From Camillea tinctor (taxonomy: Eukaryota > Ascomycota > Sordariomycetes > Xylariales > Xylariaceae): DNA of 64,000 bases. Under the pieces are notes generated by a model. It had not been told where the DNA came from. It saw only the letters and a list, made by a program, of their open reading frames with translations, and ran no database searches. The stretch spans positions 310,001 to 374,000 of the forward strand of contig MU394088.1 in the NCBI GenBank assembly GCA_022578605.1. The letters are read 5' to 3'. Shown here in pieces: positions 11,756 through 21,765 of the stretch. Position numbers and translations under genes: made by a program. Each line of letters begins with the position of its first letter. Within the stretch, counting starts at the first letter, position 1.

Positions 11756-14022
11756 CTTCTATAGAAAGTTCGGTACCTAGATACCTAGGTAATTGAAATA
11801 CAAAAAGCGTAGCGGTTGGAAGGATATTGCAAAAGGAATTCGAGCTGATATGTGGGATGGATGAAGCAGTGAATGGAACGAATAAGTGGATGTGAGAAGA
11901 GATAACTCCAGTATAACCCTAGGTAGGTTAAGTTAATAGAGTTAGAGTTAGAGTTGGGATGACCTACCAGCCTACTACCTAGGTTAACTACTAAGAAAAT
12001 ATCGATTAGTGGGGGGGATGATGATCACTGGCTGCTCTTATCGAGCACCAGCTAACCTTGTCGATCCATGGCGGGGTAATTCCCGTTATATGCAAGACTT
12101 TATTTTACAGTATACCTAGGTACCTACTTATTATCTACCTAGTAGGCACTAATCAGATAGATCTGTATGCAATAAATCGATGATGATAATGAATTCACAA
12201 ATTACTCCGTGCATACTTACATAAGCGCATTCAGGAAATATAAACTATACTAAAAAAGGATGACTTGAAAGTAGGTAGGTAAAAGAGCTAGGTACCTAGT
12301 ACCATGCGTTGTTTACTAATTGCATCATCGTCCACTTATAAGTCTTAATTCGGTTCATCGACTTTACCTACCTGTTCCTATAGTCGGGACTGACTCACAT
12401 TGGATAATAACATGTCACATACCATCCGAGTTCGCAATTGAGTCACATCACATGTAAAAATACCAGAGCGGTGAGTTGAGGTGACCGAATCTCTCATTTG
12501 TTTTCTTGCTCCTGGCTAGAGAGTTGCTTTCATTCTGCCAAGAGGGGGAAAAGGCTAAGGGGAAGAGGAGGAAGAAGAATTCCTGTGTCTGCCCCCTTTC
12601 ACCCCTTCTCCCCTTTTGTATTCTCCTTTGAGTAGATGATAAATCCTGCTGAAGTAACCCGAGCAAAACTACCTAAAGTTGACAGAAGAAGAAGCAATGG
12701 TTGGATCATCCCAATGTCTTACATACTACCCGTCCGTCAATTGAAAAGAATACAGGACAAGAAGATAGATATAGCTTTTTTTTGTTCTTTGTTGTTTTGA
12801 CTTTCGCTGCCAGCGGAACCAATTGCGCATGGCGAAGTTTCATGAGGCGTGAAGAAAAAAAAAAACTCCAATACATACAAATTTATCTTCCTCATTGACA
12901 AGTGGTCCTCCCCCGGAGGATACAAAAATTGATGCTTTGTAAGTATGGCTTTTTTTTTTATCAGAATTTTGCGTTTCGTTTCCGTATCGTGAGAACGTGA
13001 CGTGTTTTGAAACATAGGAGAGATGGATATTGTTGGTATTTCTGGCTGCGAAAGAGGCGCGCCAACCTGTGGTCTATTCGTCCTCCGCCGCATCATGCCC
13101 GTTTCTCTCTCCAACTACCTATCCGCGAAGTCGTCTTTAGGAGGCGGGTTTTGAACAATCTTGGGTAAACAGGGATGATTTCCAATCTGTGTCCTCTGTT
13201 ATACTCCTCCACAACTCGCTTGTAGAATGTGAAAGGAAGGAAAATATAAGCAAAATGCAGTTCCGAATAAAAAAGACAAAACGGTTTTGCGCCAGAATAG
13301 GTAATCCCAAAAATAAATCAATGGCGGTGAAATCCATTTCCATCCCTCGATTCTCCCTTCGTTTTTTTCCTCGAGTTTTCTTCAAAAATGCCTCTATATC
13401 ATGGACTGTTGTTACTGGCGATACTGTTTCTCTCGTCCCTTTCTTTTCATTTCGCTCCAGCGAAGAAGTAAATCCCTGTGTAAGCCATAAAAAAAAAATC
13501 AAAGAGATCCTGATCCCCAGAGTCTAGTCCTAGAGACATCATAGGAGAAAAAGAAAAAGGAAAGGGAAAACACAAAGGCCCTTGGGTGTACCATAACGGG
13601 TTGCGATGCGATGGGTCATTAGATCGTGAAGAGAGCAGAAGAGGGTTGATAGAGCATATGTCAAACACACTCATGTTTCGTTCAGATCACCCTCCTTTTC
13701 TCTCTCTCTCCGTGAAGGGTTTTTTTTTTTTGGTGGTCGGTCAACCTCGTTAGATATGAAGCGGAGTGTTGTCTTGTTTGCCAATCTGATGAGGTAAGAG
13801 GAGAGAGAGGTTGTGTAATGGAGAGAAAAATCCAGGACAAGACCAATATGTGTGTAAAGGGAAGAAAAAAGGCAATCATTCCTCATAAACAAAAATTTCC
13901 GATCCTCGCCATGTATCGCGTGACGCCGTTATATTGTGTGGCCACTCCCAAGGGTGACCTTAATAGTTCGTAATTGTCGACTACATATTGTTACAGCAAT
14001 CGAGTGTGCTTGTTGCTCTCTC
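11756..14022. other. Long intergenic region upstream of NPA3
   Basis: This 2.27-kb stretch has no gene I can support. It includes dense TACCTAGGTA-type repeats (11770-11800, 11920-12000, 12100-12150, 12270-12310) and several A or T homopolymers (12776-12785, 12854-12865, 12951-12960, 13489-13499, 13719-13730). Frames between 12700 and 13900 overlap on both strands and match nothing known. The right part is probably 3' flank of the BTB gene. Confidence 0.6.
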
Positions 14023-14868
14023 TCAGATGGTCTTGGGAGTCCGAGCGTTGCTCATATCCACAACATCGTCGAGATGGTTGCACATGGCCACGAATAGGTC
14101 AAAGAAAAGTTTACCGCCGCGTTCCATCTCCGCCTGCATGGTTCCGCTGCGTTTGAATGTCTTGCGACATCGGATGATCAGGGCTAGGTAATGAGCGCGG
14201 AGCCGTGAGTCACTGTCCGGCGTGTTTTCGTACGCATATTGCGCCGACCGGAGGATCGTTGCGACGTCGATCCCACTCTGCAGACCTTGCTTTCGGAGAG
14301 CAAGGCGCTTGAGCTCCTCGAGTCCGAACCTCTCCGCGGCACAGTAAACGACGGTGTCCCGAAGGAGATCTTGTCCCACGCTAGACACGTGCATGGTAGC
14401 CTCGACGGGTCCGCGGCCACCTCGGTGGTTGTTGTTGGTGTTGTTTTCAGAGGAAGGGTCCGGGGATCTAGTAGCATCCTCGAGCTCCCACGAGTTGCGG
14501 TTCTTGTTGTGCAACAAGCGGGGGTAGTAGTCACCCTTGTAGAGGTATTCAAGGACGGCCGAAAAGACCTCGGGTTCCTCATCGGGAAGTGAAATCCTCT
14601 TGCTCTGCGCCTCGAGGAATTGCTCCCGGCAGGCCCGCTGGAAATAGGCAGACTGGCACAGGACTTCCTCGTGGGCGGCAAACAGTCGCCCTTCTTTACC
14701 GACCGTCAGGGTGATGATGGGCGAATTGAGGGACCTCTTAACAGGGAGAGTCTCCTCGAGCGACCGCTGCAGTTTCGACAGCTTCTGAGGATCCCGAACC
14801 GTGTTGGACTTCTTCAGCCTCGCCGACTTGTCGACCCGGTCCGCGTTCCGGAACGAGCGTTTGAACAT
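14023..14868 (-). CDS. BTB/POZ domain protein
   Basis: A single exon of 281 aa. A basic N-terminus of about 48 residues precedes a BTB/POZ fold at about residues 50-125: LTVGKEGRLFAAHEEVLC, then SAYFQRAC, then ISLPDEEPEVFSAVLEYLY. These match the fungal BTB pattern of a protected site, a helix and a PEVF.L.YLY segment. An Asn/Arg/Gly-rich insertion (about 140-155) splits the fold from a C-terminal helical part with VVYCAAERFGLEELKRLAL, the usual BTB-associated helices. Fungal proteins of this type are mostly uncharacterised; the fold mediates dimerisation and sometimes Cullin-3 binding. No BACK, Kelch or zinc-finger domain is present, so no substrate can be assigned. Confidence 0.85.
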   Translation of the reverse strand: MFKRSFRNADRVDKSARLKKSNTVRDPQKLSKLQRSLEETLPVKRSLNSPIITLTVGKEGRLFAAHEEVLCQSAYFQRACREQFLEAQSKRISLPDEEPEVFSAVLEYLYKGDYYPRLLHNKNRNSWELEDATRSPDPSSENNTNNNHRGGRGPVEATMHVSSVGQDLLRDTVVYCAAERFGLEELKRLALRKQGLQSGIDVATILRSAQYAYENTPDSDSRLRAHYLALIIRCRKTFKRSGTMQAEMERGGKLFFDLFVAMCNHLDDVVDMSNARTPKTI

Positions 14869-17132
14869 GGTGGCGGTGGTTTGTTTAAGGAGCGGGAGAA
14901 GTTGAGACAGCGTGATTGATGATGTGGTTTGGTTCGGGGTGATAAAAAAAAAGAGTGAAAGGAGTAATGATAAGAAAAAAGAGACAGTAAAGTCCTTCCT
15001 TCTTTCTCCCTTCTAATTGTAGGATGTTGGCTAGAGAGTGACAAAAGGAGCGTATGTGGGAATTTCTATATTCCCAGCTATAGAGAGTGAAATATGGGGG
15101 GTATCGTTGTTGAGATGGGTATAGAAGGTGGGGAAGAATAAGGTGGATGCGGGTGAGAGAGGAGGTAGGTATGTGTGTGAGGTTTGATGGGAAATTGACA
15201 CACAAGGAAAATTGACAGGGGCCCGGGCAAGTTTATCCCCAGAATCGATTCGAATACAAGAAAAAAACGAACGTATCTGGAGATACCCTTTATGTTGCTT
15301 TGCGACCCGAATGGTTGTGGTGGGGGAGGAAGAACGAAAGAAAGGGGGGCAGAAGTGGAGGGGGGGTGTCTAAGATATTTATACCGACCACACTTTGTTA
15401 GAGAGGCCGCCGTGTTTAGCGATTCTTTGCAGGCTGCCTGGCTGGTGTCGTACTGGTCCTACTTATGATAGCGGCCATCTGCTTGCATTGGCTTGGGGGC
15501 CGAAACCCCAAACCGGGTCTTAGATCGTCGTTTATCTCGCCGGTGGGTGCATGCCGCCTCACTATGTGAGTGGCCGGCAGAGGGGACCCCCCCCCCCCCC
15601 CACTCCCCTGTCCTGCAAGTCTTGTCTCTGCAAAGAATCGACTAACGCTCACATCATTGGGCAATCAGCCACGTATGTGAGAGGTCCTTTGGTCTTGTGA
15701 TGCTCCGCACACCGCGCACTGCGCTGTCCAAATCGCCAGGAGGAGAAGCAACGAGGAAAAAAGAGGGGGGTATCGCACCGAATTCGTCCGTACCAGCATC
15801 TCCAGCTTACCGGAACGAATGAATACCGCCTCGAAGCTTCATATGATCCGTGGCGGGGGATGGCTGGTGTCAAGCCTCTCCCAATTGTATCCCCAGTGGC
15901 TGAAATTCACTGCGAGGGTTTCTGGCTTGCAGAAGCACCGCCCTCTCTCCATCGTTGCCGCCCCCCGTCTCCAGCTAATAGGATACGTCACATCCCCCAT
16001 ACGGCACCTGTTTACACTTACAATGAGGTTCGGATCGATCGTATCGTGTCGAACATGTCAACCCACCAACAGCTTTGCCGGGAAGTCGGTCAGCTGGCCC
16101 AGCCCTACCCGCCATGTTAAGTCGCTAGAGTTCGATGATGTTACAAGAAGGTTCTTTGAATCTCATACATGTCGATAAGGTAATGTGGGGGTTGCTAAAT
16201 TAGGGGAAGAAAAGGGGGGAAGAGAGGGGGGGGAAGGGGATGAGAGAGAGGGGCACGATGACTCGTGCCGTTCCTGTAAGACATGGGGGCAATAGCCTAG
16301 GCTAGCTAGGTTCCTAATTTCGGGTCCTCTTTCAGGCACCGTCCAACGAGAGCGTTAAGCGTGGTGCCAGCCCAAAAGATCGGACGAGGCGAGCAAGGAT
16401 CGTCTTACCTTCTGAACCCTTTGGGTGGGCTGTTAGAATGTCAAAATGCTCGACTTGACCTAGGTCCAGTAGCATCTTAGCCATGCAAGGTACCTTACCG
16501 CCTGCGCGACTTTGTACGTATAAGTCTGCTCCTTTCGGTATAGCATCGAAGTCGTTGCGAACATTCCAAGGAAATCGACAGGCCACAGAAGATAGTAGCT
16601 CATTCAGCAACCTGGACCTAGTAACAGATGCCTCATACGCGCCAGCTCACACCCCCCTCCTTCAACGGAAACACACACCCGCCAACACAACAACCATCCT
16701 CTCACCTCTCTTTCCCTTCTCTTCTCACCCCCTCCTCCCTTCCTCACCCCTCTCTCCTCCTCTCTCCTCTTCATGGGTAACTCACTCGCACCTCCTGAGT
16801 TGTCATTCAGTCTAATAACACCATGAGTCACGCCACTATCCCATTTCCCCGCAACTCCCGACCTGTGTCCCGACATAGGTGCGGCACCTTCAGCTACCGC
16901 CTCATCATGTCATTAGTAATCCATCATGTTGAGAGAACTTAGGTCTTTTTCAAAAGTCCCCCCTCCTTTTGAGCATCGAACTTAGAGGGGAAGGGAGAGG
17001 GGGGACTCCACTCCAAAGATAGGAATCATATGCGTTGGCCACGTACAATAATCTGATGCAATCTCTCTCTATCTACAACAAACCGCGGCTCGTGTTGGCT
17101 TATCATGTGAGTATAGTAGGGCCCCGCTATCT
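14869..17132. other. Long intergenic region with poly-C and polypyrimidine tracts
   Basis: No supported gene lies in this 2.26-kb interval. Its left part is the BTB gene promoter side. It contains a 15-nt C homopolymer at 15587-15601, a G-rich stretch around 16204-16250 and a C/T-rich tract at about 16690-16775. Frames at 15819-16178 (+) and 16332-16610 (-) have no recognisable product. Confidence 0.6.
15587..15601 (+). repeat. Poly-C homopolymer (15 nt)
   Basis: Fifteen consecutive C residues preceded by GGGGA. Such runs are slippage-prone. Confidence 0.85.
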
Positions 17133-18544
17133 TTACTGAGACGAATCGTGATGCGCAGCCGTAATAGTCTCGCGCATCGCAATCAGACCGTACATGTAGG
17201 AGAAGACTGTCCGGCGGGTTCCTGACGTCAGTTATTTCATCCTGGTTGGAGGAAAGAGGGGAGTGGAGAGAGCGAGAGCAAGAGAGAGAGACTCCGGCAC
17301 GAACGGGGGGCAACTTACACCCAGGTGATAGAGCGATGAAGGCGATGCAGGCGGCGATACTGGCTTCGGGAAAATCTCCCATATGCTTGGGGTCGATGAA
17401 GAATAGACCCGCATGACCAGTCAGACTCTTGCCGATGGCAGCCCAGGCGAGATAGACGCCGCTCAGAAACATGACACCAACTGCATGACCAGCGACTGGC
17501 TACCGTGAGGGTCAGTCCGGCCGTGTGATCCGAGACTAGAGTCCGAATGGATCACTTACAGTTTGGCGTCGGATACTATTGAGGAAGAAGATTTCGATCA
17601 CTCCGATGAGGGTGGTGATTGTCGATAGGTTTAGGATGCCAAGCGCCTTGATCGGGTCTTCCTCAAACAGTCCCTTGTCTGCTCCGATGATTAGCATCAT
17701 CGGGCACGGGAGTAGCCGTTTTTTGTTTTGTTTTTTTTCTCAGAAAGGAGGACAGCTTACTCGGGTCATACATGGTTGACGCTCTACTCGGGCTATACAT
17801 GATCGATGCTGATGTCTGGTTGCCACGATGACTATGACCGGGAGGGTGAATTTGCTTGAACCCACCATGACCATAGGGAACTAGGACACCCCAATAGATT
17901 ACAGTGTTCATGAAGGTAAAGACATGAGCAATGGTATAGAACATGCTGAAGGCAAAACGTCGACGGGAGTTGTCAGCTTGGCGAGGCGGTGACAGTAAGC
18001 GGACAACACGCGTTCTCAGGGAGGAGTATCCGTAGTAGCGTTCGGGGTCATCAGCGATAGTTTGCGGCGCAAAAAGATGCATGCCTGTCCAATGCTATAG
18101 AAATCGGGTCGAGGTTAGCAGAGGACACAGGTATAATATAAGATAATATAGGGCCCTTCTGTTTTTGTTTTCCCCAGGGACTAACAGTAACCAGGACATG
18201 GTAGGCCCACAACAGAGAGTAGGATACGGTTGAGAACTGGAAAGGAATGCGCCAGCGGGTATGGTCGTCTTGATTTTCAAGCTTGTACTTGAGCGAGACC
18301 CCAGATACGGCTGACAAGTATCCTGCAAAGGCCAGGCGAATAGAGAAGAGGAGGGTCTGGCTGATTCCTCGCCATGGAGAGTGACACGCACGAAGGGTGA
18401 TTGGCTATCAGAGGTCAGTGAGATTGCTTGCATATTGCACCGGTGCTCATCAATGGATAGGGTGGGTTTTTATCATACATGCTTATCTCGTCGAGGGGCG
18501 TTGATGGTGATCGGACGCGGCAGAAGAGGCGTCGTATCCGACAT
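17133..18544 (-). CDS. Multipass membrane protein of unknown function
   Basis: I assembled six exons (minus strand): 18479-18544, 18186-18404, 17761-18094, 17560-17678, 17319-17499 and 17133-17206, giving 330 aa. All joins are in frame, and five of the six junction regions read as smooth protein sequence. The N-terminus MSDTTPLLPRP resembles an acidic dileucine sorting signal used for vacuolar or lysosomal routing. Hydrophobic segments include ISQTLLFSIRLAFAGYLSAV, FSTVSYSLLWAYHVLVT, FYTIAHVFTFMNTVIYWGVL, LNLSTITTLIGVIEIFFL, VGVMFLSGVYLAWAAIG and SIAACIAFIALSPGFFSYMY. A loop with GHSHRG and repeated MYSPS/MYDP lies between segments 3 and 4. The His/Asn/Trp-containing helices loosely recall FAR-17a/AIG1-like proteins, but I cannot confirm that family. 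Splicing of the last exon is the least certain part. Confidence 0.7.
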
Positions 18545-20404
18545 GATGGAGATGGATGGCGGATGCTATGTAACTAGGTAGGTAGGTAGGAGGTAGGTAG
18601 ATTAGGTAGTTCGAGGGACAGGCTGGAATGAGAAATGATATTAGACTATAAAAAGACTATGACAAGGGAAGTAATAGGTTATACGGTTGAGGCCTGAAAT
18701 GAAAGATATATAGATTGCATACGGAGTTGAGGAGGGACGTAAAACGATGGTCTAGAAGTTAGGTTAAGATGTAAGTCGGGCACAGCACGAGAGGATGATG
18801 AGAAGGAGAAATAGAGAGAACTTGCAGAGGCAACGGCAACGGAAGAAAGAAAGAAATGAAAAAAGGGAAAAAGAAAGGGAAAGACGCACCTAGTTACTAT
18901 TACTTTCATCACGCACATATACACGAATCTATGCGAAGAAGGCATTGTTGAATCGATTGGAGGGTAACAACATCCCCGTGATGCGTTCGATACTACATAT
19001 GTGATGGAGGGTAGGGAACAAGCGAAGGTTAGACAAGATGAGATCAATGATTGACATCAAACCTTCATTATTAAGTAATAATCGTGTACCTCCAGCTCGG
19101 GCTACACAGGTAGTAATTAGTATACTATGTAGTATTATATAAGAAACTTAAATTGAAAAGAACCATGGCGACTTCCTTTTTATTTTATACACCTAAGTAT
19201 CTCCAGATGTCTAATCGCAAAAGGGGCAAAGGGGGCAAAAGGGGGCGAAGACAGACAGAAACACATTAGCAGTAATGGTGGTATCAATTCGGTGTCATCT
19301 ACTAAGCTACCTACTTACCTATCTATTCAACTTACACCACTGAGTGCTCTATAGTCGAACTCCCAATATCAACTTGATCGATGTAGGCAATAAAGTAGTA
19401 GTATGTATCACCATTTACATAAAGACCTCATAAGCTGTGTAGGTAGATAAGTCGCACAAGATCACCATCCAAGGTTTACATGGAGCAGATAGAATCATGA
19501 TAGATCCCATGCATTAAGATGTAGGTTTAGATAGATACCTAGGGTATGTATGTATGTTGATAGGTATATGTATTCAACATACCTAAGGTATCAGCACAGG
19601 TAGAAGACGCTTGGCAAGTGAGAGTCCCAAATTCCGTATGCAATCCGATGATCTTGGGGACAATGGTAACTTTACATGTAACAGTCCTTTCAATCAATTT
19701 ATTTTCTATTGGATTTGATGTACCTTCATGTTTGGATTTGTTTTTGAGGGGGGGCATTTGGTAGGTACTAGGTAGGTTTACTTAGGTATATCAATAGGAT
19801 TTGGTTTATTAATGTAGGGACTTACATACATTAACACCTGCATACATAATACATATAGTACTAAGTTACACACTGCTGAGTGTTAGTAGCCCATGGGTGT
19901 CAGCCAAGTGGATACCTATGGGGTTGGTTACCTACATACCATGTAATTGGATGACTTCATGCAGTAAAGTTTAGCAAAATGCGATGCCTATCAGCTGCCA
20001 TTAGCTGGATAGTTGCATAAAGCTATATCTATTAGCTACATAAAAAACAATATTGAGGACACCTTCACTTTTGAACTAACTTTAGAAATCCCATTCTCTC
20101 TTGAGAAGCTTCAAAGTCAATCCTTCACTTCCATAAAAAGAATAAAAAATAAAAAAAACCAAAACCAAAACAATTCGCCAATTCTTATTCTCAGGTACTT
20201 TTAACTTGAACCTGAACCTACCTATCAGCTGGCCCTCCTACCTTTTCTTTCCTGTCCTTTTCTTTCTTTTCCTTTTCTCTCGTTTTAAAGGCCAGCAATT
20301 GATACCTACTATTTGACCTACCGAACCTACTTACTTATTCCCTCCTTTCCTACACACCAAATAGAAGAGAGACGAGAAGAAAAATAAATCAACAATAGCC
20401 AACT
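18545..20404. other. Intergenic region between membrane protein gene and SEC11
   Basis: Both flanking genes read outward, so this 1.86-kb interval is a divergent promoter region. It holds a TAGG run (18574-18608), a G-rich imperfect repeat (19216-19245) and many TACCTA/TAGGTA motifs. A C/T-rich stretch (20225-20290) lies upstream of SEC11. No gene was seen. Confidence 0.6.
18574..18608 (+). repeat. TAGG tetranucleotide repeat
   Basis: Imperfect TAGG/GGTA units in the leader of the membrane protein gene, about 30 bp upstream of its start codon. Confidence 0.75.
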
Positions 20405-21033
20405 ATGCTGTCGTCGCTCCAAAACCCGCGGCAAGCAGCCGCCCAGCTGCTTAACTTTGCTCTGATCCTATCCACCGCATTCATGGTACGTCTTCTCTTT
20501 TCTCTCTTATACCCTGTACCTGCTATACCTGCCCACCTACCAGTAATATAACACAAGTATCTCCTTCTCCCTTTTATTAACCCACCAAAAATTAGATGTG
20601 GAAAGGCCTCTCCGTCATCGCCGACTCCCCCTCCCCCATCGTCGTCGTCCTCTCGGGGTCCATGGAGCCCGCCTTCCAGCGAGGTGACTTGCTCTTCCTG
20701 TGGAATCGCAACCTTTTGGCCGAGACGAGCGTCGGCGAGGTGGTCGTGTACAACGTGCGGGGGAAGGACATACCCATCGTGCACCGGGTCGTGCGCAAGT
20801 TCGGCGAGGGCGACGCCGCCCGCCTGCTCACCAAGGGCGACAACAACGCTGCCGACGACACGGAACTCTACGCCCGCGGTCAGGACTACCTCGCCCGCCG
20901 CGACATCATCGGCAGCGTCGTCGGTTACGTGCCCTTCGTCGGCTATGTCACCATCATGCTGAGCGAGCACCCCTGGCTCAAGACGGTCATGCTGGGCATT
21001 ATGGGCTTGTTGGTTGTGCTGCAGCGCGAATGA
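20405..21033 (+). CDS. SEC11: Signal peptidase complex catalytic subunit Sec11
   Basis: Exons 20405-20485 and 20596-21033 encode 172 aa, the family length. Sec11 is the ER serine protease that removes signal peptides on the lumenal side. The N-terminal hydrophobic anchor ([15 protein letters not shown]) is joined exactly at the intron. The catalytic box [15 protein letters not shown] gives the nucleophile Ser49. His90 in IVHRVVRKF replaces the bacterial lysine, as in all eukaryotic Sec11. Asp109 and Asp115 lie in [14 protein letters not shown]-terminal hydrophobic segment follows. Exon 1 is too short for ORF scanning and supplies most of the membrane anchor. The gene is convergent with BRF1. 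Confidence 0.96.
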
Positions 21034-21765
21034 TTATCTATTACTTATGCTTAGTTTTTATTTTAACCTGCTTCCTATGCTCTTCTTTTTTTTTGGATAT
21101 AGCCGCCTGTCTATTCACATACATATTATTTCTACCATCAACGGTTGGAAGGGGAAAAGAAAGAAAAAGAAAACTAAATTACATAAAACGAAAATACTTA
21201 GATACCCCCTCAAGCAGAGCAGAACCTTCTTTTCCCCTAGCGTGACTTGTTCTCTTTTCTATGAATTCGAGGTGCTATTTGAGAATTTGAATCATCTACT
21301 AACCCAGAAGCCACTGCGTAGCTAGGTAAAGAAGACTAACTTATACATACCTAGGTAAGTATATAAAAACGAACTTGCTTCAAGGGCCCCTCGTTGAAAA
21401 TATCGAGCCGGGTCCAACTTGCATGCTCTACCTAAGGCGTCTATGTTGAGGTCAAATTTTATGCTATGTTGTAGCTTGCACATTGTTAGCAGTATCTCTC
21501 AAACTGCCTTACTGGCAAATTATCGCAATACTAGTAACATGGAATTATTGTGTAGTGGCTAGAGGCATAGATCATAATTTGACATTTTAGTGACAAAATC
21601 AGGGGCAACGCATATATGTATAACCGGTGTATTTTTGTGAACAGTATATTACACCAATGGATGGGTGTCCCCTCCCAAGATGACCGGCCATCACAAAGAG
21701 GGGGAAAAAAATCTTGCACGCTTGCTATGTCCATGTATGCGCAATTGGCTGGCTGACTCATTGGC
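21034..21765. other. Intergenic, convergent 3' ends of SEC11 and BRF1
   Basis: AT-rich 3' flanks with TACCTAGGTA motifs near 21350. No gene was seen. Confidence 0.6.

Noticed and set aside
15819..16178. Plus-strand 119-aa frame between the BTB and membrane-protein genes
   Set aside because: No family match, no supporting splice or start context, and an overlapping frame at 15860-16120.
16332..16610. Minus-strand frame with FDAIPKGADLYV, faintly like an O-methyltransferase core
   Set aside because: The resemblance covers about 12 residues, no SAM-binding glycine motif or HDW motif follows, and flanking frames do not extend it. Too weak to call a pseudogene.
17216..17240. Alternative acceptor GTCAG for the last exon of the membrane protein
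   Set aside because: Joining it to the consensus GTAAGT donor creates an immediate TGA stop; the acceptor GGACAG at 17207-17212 keeps a coherent hydrophobic C-terminus.
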